Position numbers and translations under genes: made by a program. The notes below the pieces were generated by a model. That model had not been told where the DNA came from, did not search any database, and was given only the letters and a program-made list of their open reading frames with translations. This document shows, one piece after another, positions 50,801-57,130 of a stretch of 64,000 nucleotides of DNA (within the stretch, counting starts at the first letter, position 1; each line of letters starts with the position of its first letter). This stretch comes from Bradyrhizobium sp. SSBR45G (GTDB lineage Bacteria > Pseudomonadota > Alphaproteobacteria > Rhizobiales > Xanthobacteraceae): assembly GCF_030159255.1 (NCBI RefSeq), contig NZ_BSCT01000003.1:248001-312000 (forward strand), read 5' to 3'.

Positions 50801-52273
50801 TGCATCTTCGAGCGTGTCGTAGGTCAGCCGCCAGGTGTTTTCAGTGACGCCGGCTTCGGGCTGCTCGGCGGTCGCCATCATGCTGCCGAAGGCTTCGGCC
50901 GACATGTAAAAGCTGGCTTCGAGGTTGCGCACCGCCGCGGCATAGGTGTCGATCGAATTCGTGCCTGTTGGCGTGTAGTCGATCAGCCCGATCGCCTCCT
51001 TCATGTTGGCGGCGAAATCGGTGGGGTCGGTCACCGGCAGGCTGTAGTCGGTCTTGTTGCGCTTGGTCTGGCCGGCATGTTCGAGCAGCCCGTTGATGAC
51101 ACGCCAGTCGGCATCGGAGGCGCGCTTGAGGTCCATCATCGCCACGAAGGTCTCGACGGACATGTGCAGCTTCTGCTGGATCGCATCCCGCACGTCCTGG
51201 CGATAACGCTGCACATAGAGGTCGTCGATGGTGGCAATCTCCGGGAGGCCGGCAAAGCTCGGCGCGCCGTTCAGCGCGGCGGCGAGGTTGGTCTTGAAGT
51301 CGCGCGGATTGGCCGGGTTGAGCACGAAGTTCGGATCGTGGCGGGCGTCACGGCCCGCCGCCTGCAGGATGGCGTTGATCTTGGCCCAGTCGGCCGCGGC
51401 GTTGTCGCGCCTCTGCTTGCGGTCGATCAGCTCGCGCAGCTCGTAGTGCTGCAGATGCAGCGTTGCCGGCGCGAAGGCGACCAGCGCGGCGAGCGACTGC
51501 AGCAGCGGGTAGGTGACCGGCTTGCCGGCATAGGGCGGCAGCGGGCCGCCGGGCGCGGGCTCGCCCAGCGCCAGCCGGAGCATCGCAAGGAAGCGGTCCT
51601 CCTTGGTGCCGAGCGCGCCCTTGCGCGGATCGCGCGCCTCGGCGAGCCCGATCAGGAGCTTGTCGGTGAAGACGGTCGCAAGCGCGCCGATCCGGGCGCG
51701 ATTGACGACGAGGTCGCTCTCGGTGCGGAAGAAGCGCTCGCGCTTGCTGGCGTCCCGCCCTGCGGGCAGCCGGGTGCCCGCGGGAATCTGCACCGCCGGT
51801 GCGCCATTGGCGAGATCGAACAGCACGAAGACGCGGTCGGCGACCGGCGGCCTCGGCGCGAGCCGCAGCACCTCGCGATAGTAGTAGTCGAGATGACGCG
51901 GCACCACGCCGTTCAGCGCGTCCCGGGCGGTGCCGAGCAGCTTGAACAGGACCAGCAGCAGCACCAGATGCGGCCGACGCAGCCGCTCGTCGGCGGCCGC
52001 GGCCGGATTATCGATGAAGGCGAGGATCTGATCGTCGGTGAGATCGCCGAGCAGGCCCGACCAGTCGCCGGCCGGCTCGTTGTCGGCATCATAGTAGATC
52101 AGGTTCTCGAGATAGCTGCGCAGGAACGCCAGCAGGTCACGGGTCGTCCGCTCGTCGATGCCGATACCGTCGGGAGAGCGGTCCGAGATGACGCGGGCCG
52201 CCTGCAGCCGCGCGTGCTGGCTGGTGCCGTCACGCCGCGGCGGGGGGATCTCGGCGGGAGGCTGCTGCGCCAT
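47897..52273 (-). CDS. eCIS baseplate wedge protein, Afp11-like (baseplate J)
   Basis: This 1458-residue protein is the largest of the cluster. The N-terminal part (YLENLIYYDADNEPAGDWS, YYREVLRLAPRPPVADRVFV) and the segment PAVQIPAGTRLPAGRD match Afp11-type baseplate proteins. Residues of about 360-640 form a helical insertion with repeated units of the type MSVETFVAMMxxxRASDADWRVINGLLEHA. The C-terminal third is beta-rich and ends with NARYVQVRIRVGVRFV, VNFIDQRAYVDYVAGIKLFS and EIDLIADEIYPADQFKGI, as in gpJ wedges. It pairs with the Afp12-like protein to form the baseplate. Confidence 0.9.
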   Translation of the reverse strand: MAQQPPAEIPPPRRDGTSQHARLQAARVISDRSPDGIGIDERTTRDLLAFLRSYLENLIYYDADNEPAGDWSGLLGDLTDDQILAFIDNPAAAADERLRRPHLVLLLVLFKLLGTARDALNGVVPRHLDYYYREVLRLAPRPPVADRVFVLFDLANGAPAVQIPAGTRLPAGRDASKRERFFRTESDLVVNRARIGALATVFTDKLLIGLAEARDPRKGALGTKEDRFLAMLRLALGEPAPGGPLPPYAGKPVTYPLLQSLAALVAFAPATLHLQHYELRELIDRKQRRDNAAADWAKINAILQAAGRDARHDPNFVLNPANPRDFKTNLAAALNGAPSFAGLPEIATIDDLYVQRYRQDVRDAIQQKLHMSVETFVAMMDLKRASDADWRVINGLLEHAGQTKRNKTDYSLPVTDPTDFAANMKEAIGLIDYTPTGTNSIDTYAAAVRNLEASFYMSAEAFGSMMATAEQPEAGVTENTWRLTYDTLEDALRKKVFAARREALRKMREAAVDPETGLRQILIDAAGRSSSATAIQLLEDLKDWVSAADMQVLKAVADAPKTASPNQWVQVYDILERASRKRTQLPDPQPQRQDWLNLYAYADASIVHPSAELDTRWKTFGAAPPAQSPDQAPPETIGVAIGSPLFALSAGTRQITLVFGFYDDGGGAIVVAPEQPFSVQVSTADGFVTLGADKIEVTGDAGIDYSKLDDIAPIPGTTKLIGLRVRLTLPATMPAIAPLPAAQALASCPWPVVRLTLRQIWDGTLKRWVIRYARLRSLRLARIHMRAAIGSYVLPAPSGEPLGPLVLENDLGPLDGKRPFEPFGPQPEAGAMLWVGHPDLLNKRLRAARLRLDWMGGPANLKETYKAYQLDPFTTKVSLISGPSITPQGDASALFISDPADRSGRTQDASKPQTLKIDNISDTVLPYAVPPAAAASARNLPHALRLELSVGFGHRDYPALAATKAIALAVDAAVFAKNGGTINAASYAVGLPYTPKLKSLTLDLLAGHEIRIEAYQQGPSSDMVLHLHPFGTAEASAAASGVPLLPDYGNEGELLIGLDGLRPPETLSLLFQMAEGSADADVDHPQIRWSVLDQNGWAELPGEAVLQDGTRGLINSGIITFALPQASPDARLPLGPYWLRASVPVGARAVCDTIAIHPQAALATRELADTAAVDLTPLPPKAIKALFAPLPGVAAVRQPYASFGGRPAEDPAAFYASSSERLRHKQRAVTAWDYERLVLRRFPEIYKVKCLPATSNEAAIDERDALGLVRLVVIPNIRGKSLFDPFEPKASSALLADIADYLAPLLPGSARLSVENARYVQVRIRVGVRFVDQSNPALWKQRLGDDLNRFLSPWAFDDGADIMIGRRIYASSIVNFIDQRAYVDYVAGIKLFSSEDGETFTLAAPGRPDGDSVGSERPDAVLVAARRHEIDLIADEIYPADQFKGINYMKVELDFIVG

Positions 52274-52276
52274 CGC

Positions 52277-52711
52277 TCACCCCGCCTTGACGGTTGCGTC
52301 GGTGGCGATGAAGTTGCCGCTGCCGCTATAGGTCGGGGTCGGATCGGGAATCGGCGAGCCGGGTCCTGGCGGCGGCTGCATCGCCGGCACCGAGACGGTG
52401 AAGCGCGCGGTGAACGAGCCGCCCTTGAGCAGCAGCTTCTTGCTGCCGGTCTGCGAGGTCTTGGCCTGCTGATCGCCCGCGAGCGAGGCGATCGAGAGCG
52501 TCCCGGTGCCGGGGATCGAATACGGGCCGGCCGTGTACATGCAGCCTGCGACCGAGACGCTGCCCTCGTCGCCGGCGACGCAGGCGGGCTTGCCGGTGAC
52601 CCGCACCTTGCCGCTTGCCGTGATCGGGCCCGGGCGCACGACCACCGTCGCCGCGCCGAAGCCCGGCTGGAAGCTCGCCATGTCGCCATCGATCACGATC
52701 ACGTCGCTCAC
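52277..52711 (-). CDS. Candidate PAAR-like spike-tip protein (Afp10 position)
   Basis: This 144-residue protein starts at a GTG (VSDVIVIDGDMASFQPGFGA) that overlaps the gp25 stop codon by GTGA. It is Gly/Pro/Val-rich with short strands and ends with a Pro-rich linker and YSGSGNFIATDATVKAG. Its place, next to gp25 and before Afp11 in transcription order, is that of the PAAR tip protein in Afp/PVC clusters. I do not see the classical Pro-Ala-Ala-Arg repeats, and two Cys lie at about 53 and 64. The assignment rests on position and composition. Confidence 0.62.
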   Translation of the reverse strand: MSDVIVIDGDMASFQPGFGAATVVVRPGPITASGKVRVTGKPACVAGDEGSVSVAGCMYTAGPYSIPGTGTLSIASLAGDQQAKTSQTGSKKLLLKGGSFTARFTVSVPAMQPPPGPGSPIPDPTPTYSGSGNFIATDATVKAG

Positions 52712-53124
52712 GGCAAAGCTCTCACGGCCTCGTTGAGGTAATAGGGATAGACCATGTTGAACCTCGAATTGTTGGCGCGGACCGTGAAGCGGATCGCGAT
52801 CAGAACGAGGCCCGGGGTCTGGCCGTCGCCGGTGACGTCGACGCCGTCGAGGCGAATGCGGGTCTCGTGATAGAGGATCGCGTCCGACACCGCCTCGCGG
52901 ATCGAGGTCAGCAGCGTCTGGTCGATCTCCTCGAACATGTAGCGCGACACGTCGCAGCCGAAATCCGGCCGCATCGCGCGCTCGCCCAGGGCAGTCCCGA
53001 ACAGGATGGTCAGGCTCTGGACGATGTCGTCCTCGCCCGCGACCATGGCGACGTCGGAGCCGTTGGGCCCGAACTGCGGCGGAAACGCCCAGCCGCGCCC
53101 GAGATAGCCGGCGGAGGCCGTCAT
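52708..53124 (-). CDS. eCIS baseplate protein, gp25/GPW lysozyme-like fold (Afp9 type)
   Basis: This 138-residue protein has the gp25 hallmarks: LGRGWAFPP at residues 8-16, IVQSLTILFGTALGERAMRP around 34-53, FGCDVSRYMFE, and the helix IREAVSDAILYHETRIRL. gp25-like proteins join the inner baseplate to the sheath and initiate its polymerisation. It lies between the VgrG-like and PAAR-like genes. The ATG overlaps the end of a tiny upstream frame (53121-53159). Confidence 0.9.
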   Translation of the reverse strand: MTASAGYLGRGWAFPPQFGPNGSDVAMVAGEDDIVQSLTILFGTALGERAMRPDFGCDVSRYMFEEIDQTLLTSIREAVSDAILYHETRIRLDGVDVTGDGQTPGLVLIAIRFTVRANNSRFNMVYPYYLNEAVRALP

Positions 53125-53159
53125 GTTCCGCCCGCCCGCTGCACCATGAAATCACGCAT
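53121..53159 (-). CDS. Possible 12-codon leader peptide before the gp25 gene
   Basis: A short frame, MRDFMVQRAGGT, starts at 53157-53159 with a strong GGAGGA site six bases upstream, and its TGA overlaps the gp25 ATG (ATGA). The gp25 gene itself has only a weak site. The peptide may serve to bring ribosomes to gp25 by coupling. It may also be chance. Confidence 0.35.
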   Translation of the reverse strand: MRDFMVQRAGGT

Positions 53160-53190
53160 GCTCTTCCTCCGCGCCCGCTTTTGGTTCACA

Positions 53191-54828
53191 TCAGTTCAGG
53201 TCGATCGTGCTGCCCTTGATCTTGATGGCTCCCTTGGCCTGGATGACGAGGTCCTTGCCGGACTCGATGGTGATGCCGTCGGCATCCAGCGTCAGCTTGT
53301 TGTTGTTCTTGTCCGACAGCGTGATGCTGCCGCCGTCATCGTCGAGAATGATGGTCCGTCCGCCCGGCGTGCTGATCGTGATCGACGGCTTGTCGGCCTC
53401 CGACAGCACGATGCGCGTATTCTGCTTGCCGATCAGACCTTTCTGCTTGGCATCGGTGAACGTCTCCGGCAGCTTGTTCTTGCCGCCCCAGAGGCGGCCG
53501 AGCACGATCGGATGTCGCGGATCGCCGCCGAGGAAGCCGACCAGGACCTCGTCGCCCGGCTCGGGCCGGAAACAGAAGCCGCGCTTGTCGCCGGCATCGG
53601 GACTGGCGATGCGCGCCCAGAGCGGCTTCGGCGGATCGGTGAGAACCGAGGACACGTTGACCTGGATGCGGCTCTCGCCGTCCGGGTCCCGCTCGGAGGA
53701 GTCGGCGATGGTGCCGAGATGCAGCCCCGAGATCGGCGGCAGCAGGCCGCCGGCCGCCATGTTGACGAGCTCGGGCAGGCGGCCGGCAGGATCGGCGGAC
53801 AGGCCGAATTGCAGGTCGGTCGAGAAGCCGCGCGCGTCGAGCCGGTGCCGCACGCCGGTCACCAGCACCTTGCCGTTGAGCAGATCGCCGAGGCCATCCA
53901 GCCCGGCGATGTCCATCGGCTTGGCGTTCGGAAGGCCGGCCACCGACATGCGGCCGCGGATCAGCGCCAGCCTGGCGCGGGCGGCGCGCGCATTCGACCA
54001 CGCTTTGACTTCGTCGGGCTGCAGCGGGACCATATGGGTGAGACGGACGGGCGCCATGCCGAGTTCATCGCCGACCGACGCCGTCCCGATCTCGCCCTGG
54101 GGCAGGCTCAGCAGCTCGGCCGTCGCAGGCTCCGCCGGCGCCAGCTCCTTCGGGTCCCACACCACGCCCTCGATGCTCGGCGCCTGGCTCGCGGCGTCGA
54201 GCTCGAAATGCAGGTCGGTGACCGGATCGAGCCCGAGCGAAAAGCTGTAGGCGGCGTCGCCGTCGACGGCGAGCTTCTTCAGCGATACCGCGCCGTCGAA
54301 GGCGACGACGGCGAGACCTTGCGCATCGGCACGGGTCAGGATGAAGTCCCAGTCCGTGCAGTCATGCTGCACCAGCGTCTTGTGCGTTGGCGCCGTATCG
54401 GGTGCGTCGTCGACCGACAGCTCGGCCTCGCCCAGGATGGCCCGAATCGCGTCGCTGTCGGCGGTGTCGGTCCAGATCCGGCTGCGGCGCGCCCCGGTCA
54501 GCTTCACGGTCTTGTCCTTGACCACCACATCGAGCGTCGGCAGGCCGTCGCGCGTCTGGACGAAGAGGGCGGTCACGACCCCCTTGAAGACGCTGACATC
54601 ATCCTCGCCGGCGCGGCGCAGCTTGATCTCCACCTCCGCGGCCGGCTTGAACGGGCCGCCGGCCAGCAGCGGAGTCTCGTCCGCGACCGTGCCCTTGGCG
54701 TGGATGGAGATGATCGCGGTGGGAATGCGGTTCACCGCATGCGTCACGTCGATCGACAGCGGCGCGAGGTTCGGCGGCAGCGCGCTGCCGGCGACCAGGA
54801 TGGTGGGAATGGTGAAGCCGTCCGCCAA
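53191..54828 (-). CDS. eCIS spike protein, VgrG/gp27-gp5-like (Afp8 type)
   Basis: This 545-residue protein starts at a TTG (54826-54828) with GAGGG upstream. The first 330 residues form the gp27-like part (FTIPTILVAGSALPPNLAPL, HDCTDWDFILTRADAQGL). An OB-fold follows (RIASPDAGDKRGFCF, PGDEVLVGFLGGDPRHP, VLGRLWGGKNKLP). The C-terminus is a beta-helix needle with short repeats (GGSITLSDKNNNK, GITIESGKDLVI, GAIKIKGSTIDLN). This is the puncturing spike at the particle tip. No enzymatic extension is fused to it, so cargo is likely carried otherwise, in keeping with lumen-loaded effectors. Confidence 0.93.
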   Translation of the reverse strand: MADGFTIPTILVAGSALPPNLAPLSIDVTHAVNRIPTAIISIHAKGTVADETPLLAGGPFKPAAEVEIKLRRAGEDDVSVFKGVVTALFVQTRDGLPTLDVVVKDKTVKLTGARRSRIWTDTADSDAIRAILGEAELSVDDAPDTAPTHKTLVQHDCTDWDFILTRADAQGLAVVAFDGAVSLKKLAVDGDAAYSFSLGLDPVTDLHFELDAASQAPSIEGVVWDPKELAPAEPATAELLSLPQGEIGTASVGDELGMAPVRLTHMVPLQPDEVKAWSNARAARARLALIRGRMSVAGLPNAKPMDIAGLDGLGDLLNGKVLVTGVRHRLDARGFSTDLQFGLSADPAGRLPELVNMAAGGLLPPISGLHLGTIADSSERDPDGESRIQVNVSSVLTDPPKPLWARIASPDAGDKRGFCFRPEPGDEVLVGFLGGDPRHPIVLGRLWGGKNKLPETFTDAKQKGLIGKQNTRIVLSEADKPSITISTPGGRTIILDDDGGSITLSDKNNNKLTLDADGITIESGKDLVIQAKGAIKIKGSTIDLN

Positions 54829-54838
54829 TTCCAGGCCC

Positions 54839-55546
54839 TCAGCGTGACAGCGGCGGGAAGATCAGCGTGCGGCCGGGCTCCAGCCCGCGCAGATGGTTCA
54901 GGCCGTTGGCGCGCGCGACGCGCGGCGCATGGATCGTGCTGCCATAGACGGAATGGACCAGCAGCGGCAGCGTGTCGCCGCCGCGCACCAGCCTGGCGTG
55001 CGAGACGTCCGGCGAGGTGAAGGCGAGCTGCGACTGCTGCTTGGCGACATCGTCGTCCGCCGTCAGGCTCAGCACCAGCTCGGCGCGCAGCGGCGAGCCG
55101 TCGCGCTCGAAGCTCGTGTAGTTGATGGTGACGGTGGTGAGGCGGCAGTTGAAGCTGAACTTGCCCCATTTCAGGTTCAGATAGCTCGGCTCGTGCGTGT
55201 CGCTCTGCGGCTGGTAGGCGATGGCGAGGAAGCCGTCGATGCGGTCCTTGACCGTCTTGGTGTCGGAGAACAGGTTGACGAGGCCCATCTCCTCGACGCC
55301 GGTGCCGTCGAGCAGCAAGGTCAGCTCGATCGCGCTCGGCTGCGTGCGGATGAAGGTCGCGACCTGCTCGGCGCCGCCGGCGGCCTTGCCTGGCTCGAAC
55401 AGGTTGCTGTGGGTCTGGCTCAAGGTCTGCGGGTTGAACATCGCCACGAAGGGCGAGCCGTCGATCTCCTTGCTCTTCTGCCGCTTGGCATCGGTGAAGG
55501 CGGAGATCTGCAGCTTCTCGAGCTTGAACAGGTCGGGAAAGCCCAT
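54839..55546 (-). CDS. eCIS LysM-type baseplate protein (Afp7 type)
   Basis: This 235-residue protein starts MGFPDLFKLEKLQISAFTD. VAMFNPQTLSQTHSNLF around residue 34 is the mark of the Afp7/LysM eCIS family. The C-terminal 55 residues form a LysM-like module (ARLVRGGDTLPLLVHSVYGS, LNHLRGLEPGRTLIFPPL). In related particles this protein binds the spike to the tube. It overlaps the TTG-started spike gene region by leaving only ten bases between stop and start. Confidence 0.9.
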   Translation of the reverse strand: MGFPDLFKLEKLQISAFTDAKRQKSKEIDGSPFVAMFNPQTLSQTHSNLFEPGKAAGGAEQVATFIRTQPSAIELTLLLDGTGVEEMGLVNLFSDTKTVKDRIDGFLAIAYQPQSDTHEPSYLNLKWGKFSFNCRLTTVTINYTSFERDGSPLRAELVLSLTADDDVAKQQSQLAFTSPDVSHARLVRGGDTLPLLVHSVYGSTIHAPRVARANGLNHLRGLEPGRTLIFPPLSR

Positions 55547-55548
55547 CG

Positions 55549-55713
55549 TCAGCGCTCCTTCTCGCGGCGCAGGATGCGCAGGGTCTCGTCGACGCAGGCC
55601 TGCACCAGCGCGTCGTGGTCGAGCGGCGGAGCGTTCGCGGCAGGGCTGCGGGCGTCGACCTTGTTCGGGTCGACCACGGCACGAATGATCAGCTCGCGGA
55701 TTTCGACAGGCAT
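55549..55713 (-). CDS. DUF5908 small protein (Afp6-like position)
   Basis: This 54-residue protein starts at the ATG at 55711-55713, with GAGG upstream, and ends two bases before the LysM gene. Its N-terminus, MPVEIRELIIRAVVD, is the consensus opening of the DUF5908 proteins that occur in eCIS clusters between the tube and LysM genes. The C-terminal half is a charged helix (HDALVQACVDETLRILRREK). It is too short for many gene finders. The function is unknown, possibly an assembly chaperone. Confidence 0.85.
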   Translation of the reverse strand: MPVEIRELIIRAVVDPNKVDARSPAANAPPLDHDALVQACVDETLRILRREKER

Positions 55714-55715
55714 GG

Positions 55716-56168
55716 TCACAGCCTCATGATCTGCATGCGGGTGTAGGCGAGCTCCATCGTGTCGATCACGACGCCGTTCTGCCCGGCGTCGAGATCCGAG
55801 GTCGCCCAGCGCACCGGATAGGTGTTGAGGAACATCCAGCCCGCGGTCGGCGCGCCGCTGTCGTCGAACAGCGTCACCAGCACGTTGGAGGCGGAGAATT
55901 TGAACAGCGACAGCGAGATGTTGAACTCGATGTCGAGCGGCGAGATCAGCGGCGCGCTGCGCTCCAGCACGAGGTTCTGGTAGCCGATCGTCTCGGGAAA
56001 GCGGTGGGTGTAGAGGTTCTGCCCGCCTTCGGCATGCGTCTTCAGCGCGACGGTGGCGCCGAGGCCCGACACCTTCTGGAAACGGATGTCGATCGGATTC
56101 GGCACGAGTCCGCCGACGAAGAAGAACACGCCGAAGCGGAAGCTTAAGGGGAGGTCCTTGACCGGCAT
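55716..56168 (-). CDS. eCIS tube-initiator protein (Afp5 type, gp19 family)
   Basis: This 150-residue protein is of the T4 gp19 tail-tube family. RFQKVSGLGATVALKTH near residue 30 and YTHRFPETIGYQNLVLERS are typical of tube proteins, and VIDTMELAYTRMQIMRL closes the last strand. Its place directly before DUF5908 and LysM is that of Afp5, the tube protein adjoining the baseplate. It follows the second tube gene by one base. Confidence 0.9.
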   Translation of the reverse strand: MPVKDLPLSFRFGVFFFVGGLVPNPIDIRFQKVSGLGATVALKTHAEGGQNLYTHRFPETIGYQNLVLERSAPLISPLDIEFNISLSLFKFSASNVLVTLFDDSGAPTAGWMFLNTYPVRWATSDLDAGQNGVVIDTMELAYTRMQIMRL

Positions 56169-56169
56169 G

Positions 56170-56619
56170 TCACAGATACTCGACGGAGATTCCGCTCGTG
56201 AGCAGGTCGACCGTCTCGATGGCGACCTGCGTGGTGTTGACGTCGAAGCCGGGCGCAGACAGCTTGACCGGGATCGCCTCCTTGACGTGCCAGACCACGA
56301 CAGGCGCTCCGGCCTCGTCGCACAGGCTGATGGCGAGCGTCCGCGCCGACGGTGGATCGGCGCTCAGCCATTGCGACAGGAAGCTGCCGCCGCGCATCAC
56401 GCCCTTCTTCAGCGTCACCGTGCCATGCCCGCGCTTGGGAAAGCGCGTCACGTCCTCGCCCTCCCAGCGGCTGAAGCCGTGCCGGTAGGTCACGGTCTCG
56501 TACTCGCTGGCGAGCCCGGAGACCTCGACGAAGCTCGCCGAGTCCGAATCCACCGTGACCTGGAAATTATATCCAGGCAACGGGTAGAGCCGCTTCTGCG
56601 TCGCCTTGTCGTCGGGCAT
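56170..56619 (-). CDS. eCIS inner tube protein 2 (gp19 family)
   Basis: This 149-residue protein starts at the ATG at 56617-56619. YPLPGYNFQVTVDSDSASF and VEVSGLASEYETVTYRHGF are gp19-type tube motifs. VTLKKGVMRGGSFLSQWL is the loop near the inter-subunit face, and VAIETVDLLTSGISVEYL forms the last strands. It resembles the next tube gene product but differs in its loops, so two kinds of tube ring are likely. A longer frame through the upstream gene is not coding. Confidence 0.9.
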   Translation of the reverse strand: MPDDKATQKRLYPLPGYNFQVTVDSDSASFVEVSGLASEYETVTYRHGFSRWEGEDVTRFPKRGHGTVTLKKGVMRGGSFLSQWLSADPPSARTLAISLCDEAGAPVVVWHVKEAIPVKLSAPGFDVNTTQVAIETVDLLTSGISVEYL

Positions 56620-56627
56620 CGGCGCGA

Positions 56628-57101
56628 TTACCCTTCGGTCATGGTGATGGCGTCGGCGCGCAGCTCCAGCGACTCGACGGCGACCTCGTTCGACTTGGCG
56701 TCGAACGCCGGACCATCGAGCTTGGTCGGAAAGGCGTTGATGACCGTCCAGCTGATCACCGGCTTGCCCTGCTCGTCGCACAGCCTGATCACGACGTCCT
56801 TCTTCTCGACCTGGTTCAGCGCGACGGTCTTGATCCAGCTGTACAGCGCCGACACGCTGGCGCTGCGCGCCACGCCCTTCTTCAACGTGATGTTGACCGG
56901 CTGCGGCTGCGACGGCATGTGGACGATGCGGGGACCGGCGCTGCCGCCGCCGGTCGGGCTCTCCTTGAAGGTCGTGACTTCGTAATGGATCGACAGTCCC
57001 GACACTTCCGAGAACGCCACAGCGTTGGGGCCGATCTCGACGCGGAAGTTGTAGACCGGCAACGGGTAGGTGGCCTTGATTTCGCTGGCGCTGACAGCCA
57101 T
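56628..57101 (-). CDS. eCIS major tube protein (Afp1 type, gp19 family)
   Basis: This 157-residue protein is of the gp19 family. YPLPVYNFRVEIGPNAVAFS and EVSGLSIHYEVTTFKESPTG open the fold, VNITLKKGVARSASVSALYS is the central part, and VAVESLELRADAITMTEG the end. It is encoded directly after the sheath gene, the position of Afp1 or the main tube subunit. The inner tube holds or conducts cargo in eCIS particles. Nine bases separate it from the next tube gene. Confidence 0.9.
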   Translation of the reverse strand: MAVSASEIKATYPLPVYNFRVEIGPNAVAFSEVSGLSIHYEVTTFKESPTGGGSAGPRIVHMPSQPQPVNITLKKGVARSASVSALYSWIKTVALNQVEKKDVVIRLCDEQGKPVISWTVINAFPTKLDGPAFDAKSNEVAVESLELRADAITMTEG

Positions 57102-57130
57102 CTCTGCGCTCCTTTATGTCCTGGTGTCGA

